Positions 1 to 6,006 of a DNA stretch of 15,277 bases are shown piece after piece; positions within the stretch are counted from its first letter, which is position 1, and every line of letters begins with the position of its first letter. Below the pieces are notes generated by a model. The model was not told the DNA's origin. It did no database searches and was given only the letters and a program-made list of their open reading frames with translations. The translations under genes and the position numbers were made by a program. Source of the DNA: Krumholzibacterium sp965370495 (GTDB taxonomy: Bacteria; Krumholzibacteriota; Krumholzibacteriia; Krumholzibacteriales; Krumholzibacteriaceae); assembly GCA_965370495.1 (NCBI GenBank), contig CBDUUV010000062.1, forward strand, positions 1 through 15,277, read 5' to 3'.

Positions 1-57
1 GGCTTCAGAATAGATTAAGTCTATAGCCAAGTCAATTTTAAAAAAATGGCGGGAAAC

Positions 58-103
58 AAAAAAAGGAGGGGGGAAAAAGCGCCTCTTTCTCCCCCTTTTC
101 TCC
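58..103 (-). terminator. Intrinsic terminator of the minus-strand envelope operon
   Basis: On the minus strand an 11-bp stem forms between 95-85 and 79-69: five G-C pairs, then A/G against T with one G-T wobble, closed by a G-C pair, around a 5-base loop at 84-80. Four bases (CTCC) and then seven T residues (64-58) follow. The CTCC can also pair with GGAG at 103-100 across a four-base bulge, which would lengthen the stem. The position, about 40 bases after the stop codon of the last minus-strand gene, fits the end of that transcription unit. Confidence 0.72.
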
Positions 104-141
104 AGAATCGCATTTCTTCTTTTTGGAAACCGGTTTACGGA

Positions 142-585
142 TCAGTGTTTACCGATACGGCTTTTTACAACTTCCGGCTCTTTCATCGAACCCGGGCTGT
201 AAATATACCCGACGTTCGTGAACCGCTTCATGTCTATATCCCAGTCTGTTAGTTGATTTTCTTCATCGAAAATAAGAGTGTAGATAAAAACAGCTCTCGT
301 GTCATTGTTCTGGATATAGTATACCCAGTATTCTTCAGGATTTTTCTCCGAAACGAGATAAACATTGGGAAGCCCCCATGATGCCGTCACTTCACTGCTT
401 TCCATGCCCCTGATTATTTCACCATTTATGATATTGTCGCAGAATCTGCTTTCCGGATGATTTGAAACGTACTCCTCCCTGTCACAGATATCCACAAAAT
501 CCTCTTTTTCTACAAGAGAAATACAGGAACATCCGAGACTAAACATGACAATCAAAACCGTGATTACGGCTACTACTTTCCTCAT
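142..585 (-). CDS. BamE/SmpA-like small lipoprotein
   Basis: Predicted 147-residue lipoprotein. The N-terminus is a short basic stretch (MRKVV), a hydrophobic run and a Cys at residue 19 in the context FSLGC, an acceptable though not perfect lipobox. Residues about 52-73 (INGEIIRGMESSEVTASWGLP) resemble the signature of the SmpA/OmlA/BamE fold, where a 'G-M-...-V...-G-P' helix-turn precedes a small beta sheet. The rest (YWVYYI..., then FDEENQLTDWDI) fits the following strands. The ATG at 585 is preferred over an in-frame ATG 12 codons upstream because GGAGGG (596-591) lies 5 bases before it and the signal peptide then starts correctly. Family members often help envelope assembly or are uncharacterised, and no specific role can be assigned. 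It is the last gene of the minus-strand run, 167 bases after the glycosyltransferase, with its own promoter. Calling it a lipoprotein is fairly safe; the BamE-like fold is inference from pattern. Confidence 0.75.
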   Translation of the reverse strand: MRKVVAVITVLIVMFSLGCSCISLVEKEDFVDICDREEYVSNHPESRFCDNIINGEIIRGMESSEVTASWGLPNVYLVSEKNPEEYWVYYIQNNDTRAVFIYTLIFDEENQLTDWDIDMKRFTNVGYIYSPGSMKEPEVVKSRIGKH

Positions 586-634
586 GCCTACCCTCCAGTC
601 TTTCCGGATTCTCAAATCCACACCTGCACTGAAA

Positions 635-662
635 AGTATATTCAGATTTTCCAGATTGTCAA
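635..662 (-). promoter_or_regulatory. Sigma70-like promoter for the BamE-like lipoprotein gene
   Basis: On the minus strand a perfect -35 box TTGACA (662-657) is followed after 16 bases by TATACT (640-635), a 5/6 match to the -10 consensus. Transcription would start near 628, giving a leader of about 43 bases before the ATG at 585. The site lies in the 167-base gap after the glycosyltransferase gene, so this lipoprotein can be expressed apart from the genes upstream. Confidence 0.6.
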
Positions 663-752
663 CCGGGATTACCGTAGATTAAGGCATATATCTTATTGCA
701 TTACGGCGACATACATGCATGCAAGCTAATAGGAGACGCCGCTTACCTTCAT

Positions 753-2273
753 TTATATCCTGGCTCCAGGCTTACTGTTGCAGAGAAACAGACGTATGCC
801 TGGAAACTCCCACGATTCAATGTCTACATCCTGAGTGGAAAGAATATTGAAGATCACTTCATCCATATCGATACCCCATTGCCTGCATTGCAGATACCAG
901 ACCCTCTCATATTTATTCAAATAACCGGAGAGTATTTCTGAAGTGTATTCGACTCCATCAACCTCAGGTGTATAATCCACTACTTCATTGATTCCGTTAT
1001 AATAATGCCTGAATGCAGGTTGGTGGCCATATACCAGTATAAGATCTCCCTCTCTCTCATGGGAGTTGACGATATCTGCTCCCGAACGGAAATCATCGCG
1101 CGCGTATACGGGATTCACATGATAATTCCAGGCCGATATAATCATAATAAGAGACAACGCTGAAAGTACCACAGTTTTCAAGGCCTTCCTCCGTGGGATT
1201 CCAAACGCAAGGAGCGCGATAAATACAGGAAATGCACTCATCAGGTATCTTATATTGAATACCTTGATATTAAACATCGCCGCGGCGGTTACACCACCCA
1301 ACGTGACCAGCGCAACTGACATGAAAAGAGAAAGAACCTTTTTCCGCGCGCTTCTGATAATTCCCGTCAAGGCAACCGATCCAAAAAGCAACAAAACCGT
1401 CACTATCGAAACCCCATAGTTCCGAAGCAGCCATTTTCCCGACGATGTCATATGTAGTGTCCTGAGGTCAGGGCCAAAGGAATATCCTACTGAAAATACG
1501 TATACAGAATAAGGGTATGCCCAGCGGTTCAGAGTTAACTCTCCCCTGAGCCTTGATTCATCAGGCAATGTGGAGATATCTACTATTTGGATCTGTCCCA
1601 GGAAATAGATCTCCCTGTATATCCATGGAGATACAACCGCGAGTGTAATGGCAGCCGCTATCAGTCCATACCTTAAATGGTCGCCTTTCAGTTTCCGTGT
1701 CAAGGCCATGTACACAAAAAACCCCGTGCACAGAAAAAGGGCCATAAAGTGAGAAAGACATGCAAGACCGAGAGTAAGACCAAGTATTACCCCGGTTTTC
1801 TTTCCCGGTTCCCCGGTGAACCGTTTGAAAGCGATCATTGACAGAATAATAAAAAGTGTCAACAGGGAATAGAATCTCAACTCCTGGGAATAGTAGAGAT
1901 TCATGGGATTCAATGCCAGGATAAGAGCACCTGTAAGTGCCGTTTCATCTGACGCAATCATCTTCAGCCATTTGTGCATGAAAAAAACGGAAAGGACACC
2001 GCTTATAGCTCCCGGGATCCTCAGCCAGTATTCAGAAGCATTTACCATACTCCAGAAATGCATGATCAGGGAATAAAGAGGGCCGTGAATGTCCCAGAGC
2101 AATTTCTTCCAGTACGATACTCCATCAGGTGGAGAAGAATACGATCCGATAGTCATCAACTCATCTACCCAGAATGACTGGTGCCCAAGCCTGAAGAATC
2201 TGAGGGAGACCGCGATCATGAGTATCCCCGCAAGGATTACCCATTCACGTTTTTCATTCCACAAACATTTCAT
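753..2273 (-). CDS. GT39/ArnT-type (GT-C) membrane glycosyltransferase
   Basis: Polytopic membrane protein of 506 residues in the PMT/ArnT-like GT-C superfamily, which transfers sugars from polyprenyl-phosphate donors to lipid or protein acceptors on the outer face of the cytoplasmic membrane. After the first membrane helix (about 11-29) comes the family hallmark loop, FWVDE, with the presumed catalytic acidic pair D37-E38. It is followed by HGPLY (63-67) and by NLYYSQELRFYSLL, the usual conserved Arg/Tyr segment of this family. Many hydrophobic helices follow to about residue 390, then a soluble C-terminal domain of about 110 residues starting near GADIVN. The ATG at 2273 is favoured (AAGG 5 bases upstream, and it lies just before the first helix); an in-frame TTG at 2321 would add 16 hydrophilic residues without a clear ribosome-binding site. 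The acceptor is unknown, and no other glycan gene is nearby. The superfamily call is firm; substrate cannot be predicted. Confidence 0.88.
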   Translation of the reverse strand: MKCLWNEKREWVILAGILMIAVSLRFFRLGHQSFWVDELMTIGSYSSPPDGVSYWKKLLWDIHGPLYSLIMHFWSMVNASEYWLRIPGAISGVLSVFFMHKWLKMIASDETALTGALILALNPMNLYYSQELRFYSLLTLFIILSMIAFKRFTGEPGKKTGVILGLTLGLACLSHFMALFLCTGFFVYMALTRKLKGDHLRYGLIAAAITLAVVSPWIYREIYFLGQIQIVDISTLPDESRLRGELTLNRWAYPYSVYVFSVGYSFGPDLRTLHMTSSGKWLLRNYGVSIVTVLLLFGSVALTGIIRSARKKVLSLFMSVALVTLGGVTAAAMFNIKVFNIRYLMSAFPVFIALLAFGIPRRKALKTVVLSALSLIMIISAWNYHVNPVYARDDFRSGADIVNSHEREGDLILVYGHQPAFRHYYNGINEVVDYTPEVDGVEYTSEILSGYLNKYERVWYLQCRQWGIDMDEVIFNILSTQDVDIESWEFPGIRLFLCNSKPGARI

Positions 2274-2333
2274 GTCTACCTTATACTCTATCCCCCTTTC
2301 ATTTTCCAGTTGAAAAATCAAACGGGTACAGTC

Positions 2334-2470
2334 ATGGGAAAAACAAAAGAACGGAGCGGAAAACTTTATATAGGCCCTGCAGGCTGGCCCTGCAGTGACT
2401 GGGTTATCCAGAGGGAAAGGCTATCGATCGGTTATCGTGCATTGCCGGGCACTTCAACTGCATTGATACC
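2334..2470 (+). pseudogene. Frameshifted remnant of a DUF72 (YecE-like) gene
   Basis: From an ATG at 2334 the plus strand reads 23 codons ending in LYIGPAGWPCSDW (through 2402). This matches the characteristic DUF72 N-terminus, roughly 'YIGtsGWsY.DW'. The in-frame continuation is not DUF72-like and stops near 2483. In the frame starting at 2402 the next expected DUF72 block appears: YPEGKAIDRL, then AGHFNCID, corresponding to the family pattern 'YP.g....D.L...a..Fn.vEin'. A small deletion at about 2402 that shifted the frame explains both. After about 2470 similarity fades, and the intact domain (normally about 230-280 residues) cannot fit before the convergent zinc-ribbon gene ends at 2555. 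No ribosome-binding site precedes the ATG. This is recognised by pattern only, without a database comparison, but two consecutive family blocks in the right order and spacing make chance unlikely. Confidence 0.6.
2373..2395 (+). repeat. 10-bp direct repeat GGCCCTGCAG
   Basis: Two exact copies of GGCCCTGCAG (2373-2382 and 2386-2395) are separated by GCT. They lie inside the DUF72-like remnant, a few bases before the inferred frameshift, and code for part of its GPAGWPCS segment. Short direct repeats favour slippage, so this may relate to the decay of the gene. No regulatory role is apparent. Confidence 0.5.
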
Positions 2471-2554
2471 TGTCCCCAACTGACGCTTATATCAGAAACG
2501 GTCCCGAGACCTTTGATTTCAGTGAATGACTGCGCCTGGAACTGCTTTGATCCC

Positions 2555-3115
2555 CTACTTGATCACGATCGATATCACTATGGACGCAAAAACGAAAAGC
2601 AGATATAAAAGAAGCCTTGCCGGAGGTATAGACGGTTTTTTTCCCTTCACCACCCTGTGATGAGGTTTTTCAGATATGCCGGTAACAGGTGTCAGGCAGA
2701 ACTCGCAGAAACTCTCGCCTTTCTTCATCGGAAAGCCACATTTACTACATGTCGTCCCGGGCTCCTTATCGGAAGCTACACTGGTTTTGCTATTTTTTCT
2801 TCCGGCCTCTGGTGCATTCTCGCTGATTCTTCCCCTTCCTCCCGCCTCCACTATCAACGACAACAATCCTTTGGCCTTCGTCATAGAAGAACCTGACCAG
2901 ACGGTATATGGAGCCTTGTCGATAATATACCTGATCTTTGTTACCGAGGTGCTGGAAATGAGGCCGAACTTGATGGCAAACGACTCGGGAGTCTCCATCT
3001 CGCTTTTGACACCTTCCAGTATGACAGAATACACTACCGGGTTCTTTTCAGGTGCGACTCTGGAATAGAACTCGGATGCTTCGTCCATCTTTAGTTTTTG
3101 CCGCGTTTCAGGCAT
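2555..3115 (-). CDS. Tail-anchored zinc-ribbon protein with an L7/L12-like domain
   Basis: 186-residue protein with three visible parts. Residues about 27-97 resemble the ribosomal protein L7/L12 C-terminal (ClpS-like) fold: an initial strand (VVYSVILEGV), a helix-strand stretch with IIDKAPYTV, then a helix ending in EAGGRGRI, matching the L7/L12 pattern of 'ap..v..g....a......eaGa'. A low-complexity linker follows. A single zinc ribbon has CSKC (C123, C126) and CEFC (C137, C140). The C-terminus is a basic stretch and one hydrophobic helix (about 168-185) with almost nothing after it, so the protein is probably tail-anchored with its domains in the cytoplasm. The start is well set: GGAGGAG lies 4 bases before the ATG. 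The function is unknown; zinc-ribbon/L7-L12-like combinations are usually annotated only as hypothetical. It sits 70 bases after the FN3 lipoprotein gene. The ribbon and anchor are seen directly; the L7/L12 comparison is inference. Confidence 0.8.
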   Translation of the reverse strand: MPETRQKLKMDEASEFYSRVAPEKNPVVYSVILEGVKSEMETPESFAIKFGLISSTSVTKIRYIIDKAPYTVWSGSSMTKAKGLLSLIVEAGGRGRISENAPEAGRKNSKTSVASDKEPGTTCSKCGFPMKKGESFCEFCLTPVTGISEKPHHRVVKGKKPSIPPARLLLYLLFVFASIVISIVIK

Positions 3116-3185
3116 AATACTCCTCCATCCTCGGGAGAAGCATCTTTTATGCCATGATCACCATATTGGAAATAAGGGTGGATAC

Positions 3186-3590
3186 TTATGGGCCCTGGCG
3201 GGAAAAAGCACTTGTCATCTCACAGATGATCTTCGTCCTCCAGCCTTCGTTCCCATCAAGATTCACAGCGGAGACCTTGTAGCAGTATTCCATATCCCCG
3301 ATCAACCTGTCATGGACATGTGATCTGTTTTTCGTTTTTCCTATCAGTTCCCAAATTCCGTACATATTGTAATAGTATATTCTGAACTCGCTTACCTCAT
3401 TCATGAGGATATCGGGGTAACTCCAGTCCAGGGTCATCTCGTTCTCCCCAGGAGTAACTTCCAGTTCCGTCGGGGGGTCTGGAGCTTCGAACAAAAAAGC
3501 GGCAGGTGAATCTCCATGTTCATTGCTGCACGCTCCCGAAATAATCACCAGAAAAAACAGAATTGCCGTTGCAACACGCCACATATTCAT
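3186..3590 (-). CDS. Fibronectin type III lipoprotein
   Basis: 134-residue lipoprotein carrying one FN3 domain. The signal peptide (MNMWRVATAILFFLVIISGAC) ends at a lipobox Cys, residue 21. Residues about 38-127 form a single FN3 module: the N-terminal 'PDPPTELEVTPGENEMTLDWSYP' type of opening with the core Trp, then FRIYYY, and the 'YCYKVSAVNLDGNEG' strand with the tyrosine corner. C103 and C123 could form a disulfide, as expected outside the cytoplasm. It should be anchored in the periplasm or on the cell surface; FN3 modules generally mediate binding or act as spacers, and there is no catalytic domain. GGAAGG just before the ATG sets the start. The gene begins 9 bases after the stop of the DUF5683-like gene, so the two are surely co-transcribed. 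Confidence 0.85.
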   Translation of the reverse strand: MNMWRVATAILFFLVIISGACSNEHGDSPAAFLFEAPDPPTELEVTPGENEMTLDWSYPDILMNEVSEFRIYYYNMYGIWELIGKTKNRSHVHDRLIGDMEYCYKVSAVNLDGNEGWRTKIICEMTSAFSRQGP

Positions 3591-3599
3591 TTCACCTTC

Positions 3600-4079
3600 C
3601 TAGAACGAAAAAGTTTTCGACACTAAAAACCCGTCATTCTGCACTTCCAGTGACAACAGGGGCTCTGCGGCTTCCTTTCCCCATACAATGTCTATGACAT
3701 TAATCACCCATACTCCCGCTGCCACGCCAAGAAAAGTATTTCTGTACCGTTGATAATCCTCTGCCTTATCCCATTGCTCTACCATATCGTTATAATATGA
3801 ACGGGCATCACCGATATAATCCGCGTTCCCATACAGGAATTTTGCCTTTTCGTAAGCTTCGATACTCCTGTCATACTGGATATCGGATATTCCAAGCCCG
3901 ATCAGGGCAATCAATTCAGTACCCATAAAAACAGTCGCCCGTGAATATCGCCCGGTACGGAACTGCCCCAGACCGGGAAAAAGAATAGAATACATGATAT
4001 CCTCAGCATCAGCCGCAAAAACCGGTAATGCAGAAAAAATCAATAACACAGCAAGGACAGGTATGATCGACCTTCGCAT
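3600..4079 (-). CDS. DUF5683-like secreted/membrane protein
   Basis: 159-residue protein with an N-terminal Sec signal peptide (basic MRR, hydrophobic core, cleavage likely after VFA at residue 22). The mature part begins with an SILFPGLGQFRTGRYSRA block (31-48), the 'PGLGQ...GR..KA' motif shared by DUF5683 and related membrane proteins. A hydrophobic helix (about 49-66), a charged, Tyr-rich helical region (70-112) that could form a short coiled coil, a second hydrophobic helix (about 116-134) and a short tail ending in Phe follow. The ATG at 4079 is chosen over one nine codons upstream because AAAGGA lies 6 bases before it and the signal peptide then starts normally. It is first in the minus-strand run and is coupled to the FN3 lipoprotein gene. 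The family has no known biochemical function; a structural or assembly role at the envelope is a guess. Confidence 0.75.
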   Translation of the reverse strand: MRRSIIPVLAVLLIFSALPVFAADAEDIMYSILFPGLGQFRTGRYSRATVFMGTELIALIGLGISDIQYDRSIEAYEKAKFLYGNADYIGDARSYYNDMVEQWDKAEDYQRYRNTFLGVAAGVWVINVIDIVWGKEAAEPLLSLEVQNDGFLVSKTFSF

Positions 4080-4167
4080 ATCAGATCCTTTCTTTCGATA
4101 TATCAAGTAACGGCTTATGCATCTACCTACGAACCCTGCCTGAAATTTGTTCCAGGCCAGATTATTA

Positions 4168-4173
4168 ATTATA
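4168..4173 (-). promoter_or_regulatory. Possible -10 box for the minus-strand envelope operon
   Basis: The minus strand carries an exact TATAAT at 4173-4168, about 90 bases before the ATG at 4079 in the divergent gap. No TTGACA-like box lies 16-18 bases upstream, so this is only a candidate. An activator-dependent promoter, or chance in an AT-rich stretch, are both possible. Confidence 0.3.
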
Positions 4174-4194
4174 CTGGGAATGGAGAATAGCAGA

Positions 4195-4223
4195 TTGACA
4201 CCCTGCTGAAAAGTACTTAGTTT
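4195..4223 (+). promoter_or_regulatory. Probable promoter of the ABC operon
   Basis: A perfect TTGACA (4195-4200) is followed after exactly 17 bases by TAGTTT (4218-4223), a weak 3/6 match to the -10 consensus. Transcription would start near 4230 and leave a leader of about 60 bases before the TTG start at 4291. Location in the divergent gap and ideal spacing support it; the poor -10 box lowers confidence. Confidence 0.45.
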
Positions 4224-4279
4224 AAACAGTTAAGTGGTTTCCAACGCCGTTTTTCGGCCCGTTATCTTTCGCAGGTCCC

Positions 4280-4285
4280 GGAGGT
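4280..4285 (+). promoter_or_regulatory. Ribosome-binding site that fixes the TTG start of the ABC ATPase
   Basis: GGAGGT, a perfect Shine-Dalgarno core, lies 5 bases before the TTG at 4291. The longer in-frame reading from a GTG at 4234 has no such site and would add 19 basic residues before the normal family N-terminus, so TTG is taken as the true start. Confidence 0.8.
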
Positions 4286-4290
4286 CGGTC

Positions 4291-5235
4291 TTGATCAAGG
4301 TAAACAACCTGTCCAAATATTACGGGTTCACCAGAGCTGTAAGAGACCTCTCCTTCGAAGTTCAGAAAGGCGAGGTTCTCGGGCTCCTTGGCCCCAATGG
4401 GGCCGGCAAGAGTACGGTCATTAAAATACTGGCCGGCTATCTCCCGCCTTCTTCAGGAAGCGCTACTGTTTTCGGATTCGATATCCTGAAGGATTCCATG
4501 GAGGTACGGAAACGAATTGGGTATCTCCCCGAAAAAACACCACTGTACCATGATATGCGGGTCAATGAGTACCTTGGTTTCGTCGCCGGGCTGAAAGATG
4601 TCCGGACGGGAAGGATCAGGGCTTCGGTTGACGGGGCTCTTACTAGGTGCGGCCTGGAAAACGTCTGCAGGAAAACTATAGGCACACTGTCCAAGGGGTA
4701 CCAGCAAAGAGTCGGAATCGCTCAGGCCATAATCAATGAACCTGATTTGCTGATCCTTGATGAACCGACCCTCGGGCTCGACCCCAGGCAAATAATCGAA
4801 ATACGGCAGCTGATAAACAGCCTTGGCGCAGAAAGAACCGTAATACTGAGCAGTCACATACTTCCCGAAGTAAACCAGGTATGCAATAGAATTGTTATTA
4901 TCGACAAAGGCAGACTCGTCGCGGTTGACTCTCCTGAAAATCTGCGAGAAAGGCTCAGAAAATCATCGATGACTCGTGTGACGGTCAGGTCTTCAACAAA
5001 TCACTCCAGGGTAAAGGATATCATCTCCCGAATAGACGGAGTACTTATGGTAAACAACTATATATCGGACGATGATGTCACGTCGCTTGTGGTCGAATCG
5101 GCCCCACACCTTGATGTACGGGAAAAGATCACGTTGAGGCTGGCCGAAAACGGGATAGGTCTTCTCGAGATATTCAACGAGGAACTTTCTCTTGAAGATA
5201 TATTTATCAAACTTGTTACTGAAGAGACGAATTGA
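4291..5235 (+). CDS. GldA-like ABC transporter ATP-binding protein
   Basis: 314-residue ATPase subunit of an ABC-2 type exporter. All nucleotide-binding motifs are present: Walker A GPNGAGKST (34-42), Q-loop region near YLPEKTPLY, signature LSKGYQQR (133-140), Walker B LLILDEPT (143-150), D-loop GLDP and H-loop His169 in SSHIL. The C-terminal part (about 220-310), ending in LSLEDIFIKL, is the usual extension of the CcmA/GldA/NatA-type ATPases that pair with ABC-2 permeases. It acts in the cytoplasm, powering the permease encoded next. It begins with TTG behind a strong ribosome-binding site. Its TGA overlaps the A of the permease ATG by one base, so the two are translationally coupled. Although similar to GldA of gliding Bacteroidetes, the same ATPase-permease-GldG-DUF4340 set occurs in many non-gliding bacteria, so gliding should not be inferred. 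The substrate is unknown. Confidence 0.93.
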   Translation: MIKVNNLSKYYGFTRAVRDLSFEVQKGEVLGLLGPNGAGKSTVIKILAGYLPPSSGSATVFGFDILKDSMEVRKRIGYLPEKTPLYHDMRVNEYLGFVAGLKDVRTGRIRASVDGALTRCGLENVCRKTIGTLSKGYQQRVGIAQAIINEPDLLILDEPTLGLDPRQIIEIRQLINSLGAERTVILSSHILPEVNQVCNRIVIIDKGRLVAVDSPENLRERLRKSSMTRVTVRSSTNHSRVKDIISRIDGVLMVNNYISDDDVTSLVVESAPHLDVREKITLRLAENGIGLLEIFNEELSLEDIFIKLVTEETN

Positions 5236-6005
5236 TGAAAAAATTCACCATAATATACATTCGTGAGCTGAAGTACTATTTTCATTCTATAACGGCATAT
5301 GTCACATTCTCTATATTCCTCATCATATCAGGATATTTTTTCTTCAGTATATTCAGGTACTACAACCTCCTTTCCCTCAAGGTAATCCAGAGCAATGATT
5401 TTTCCGGAAACCTCAACCTGATAGACGGAGTAATGAGGCCGGTGCTCGGCAATATCAGCATAATAATCCTGTTGCTTCTTCCGATGCTTACGATGCGGTT
5501 GATCGCCGAGGAAAAGAAACAGGGGACCTTCGAATTGCTTCTGACTTTTCCTGTTTCGAACCTGGCAGTTGTCGCCGGCAAGTATATGGCCGCACTTACT
5601 ATCCTGGCAATAATGCTCGTGTCGACGTTTTTCTACCCGGCTTTGCTGATGCTCTACTCAGATCCTGAGATCCCTCCAATACTCTCGGGATACCTTGGCC
5701 TCTTTCTTATGGGATCTTCGTTTCTTGCGATCGGGATTTTTTTCTCTTCTCTTACATCCAATCAACTTGTTGCGGGAGTTTCTACTTTTGGAGTATCTCT
5801 CTCTTTTCTCATCATCGGATGGGCAGTACCGTTTGCCGGTTCCACAATGTCGGCAATCCTCACCCAGAGTTCTATCCTCTTCCATTTTGAACCATTCTCC
5901 AAAGGTATCATCGATACAGGAGATATCTCCTACTATCTGCTGCTAACCCTGTTCTTCATCTTCCTGACCCTTAAATCTCTCGAATCTTCAAGGTGGAGGA
6001 CTTGA
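5235..6005 (+). CDS. GldF/NosY-like ABC-2 permease
   Basis: 256-residue membrane subunit of the ABC transporter, with about six hydrophobic helices (roughly 20-40, 72-90, 110-132, 148-165, 172-195, 230-247). The conserved cytoplasmic coupling segment AEEKKQGTFELLLTFPVS (91-108) after the second helix is typical of ABC-2 permeases of the GldF/NosY type, as is the FHFEPFSKGIIDTGDISYY segment (217-234) before the last helix. The ATG at 5235 shares its A with the ATPase stop codon; a TTG one codon earlier is also possible. The stop (6003-6005) lies one base before the next start. It forms the transmembrane path together with the ATPase; substrate unknown. Confidence 0.92.
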   Translation: MKKFTIIYIRELKYYFHSITAYVTFSIFLIISGYFFFSIFRYYNLLSLKVIQSNDFSGNLNLIDGVMRPVLGNISIIILLLLPMLTMRLIAEEKKQGTFELLLTFPVSNLAVVAGKYMAALTILAIMLVSTFFYPALLMLYSDPEIPPILSGYLGLFLMGSSFLAIGIFFSSLTSNQLVAGVSTFGVSLSFLIIGWAVPFAGSTMSAILTQSSILFHFEPFSKGIIDTGDISYYLLLTLFFIFLTLKSLESSRWRT

Positions 6006-6006
6006 T

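Noticed and set aside
46..252. Open plus-strand frame of 68 codons near the left edge
   Set aside because: It runs through the terminator hairpin and the end of the lipoprotein gene, has no family resemblance, and is low-complexity at its start.
703..741. Inverted repeat CGGCG...CGCCG as a terminator after the glycosyltransferase gene
   Set aside because: Five pairs around a loop of nearly 30 bases, without a T tract; not convincing.
2181..2483. A 100-codon plus-strand gene
   Set aside because: The first half is antisense to the glycosyltransferase gene; only the part after 2334 has protein-like signal, and that is the broken DUF72 block, reported as a pseudogene.
2500..2511. Hairpin GGTC-CCGA-GACC as a terminator for the zinc-ribbon gene
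   Set aside because: The stem is only 4 bp and just three T residues follow on the minus strand.
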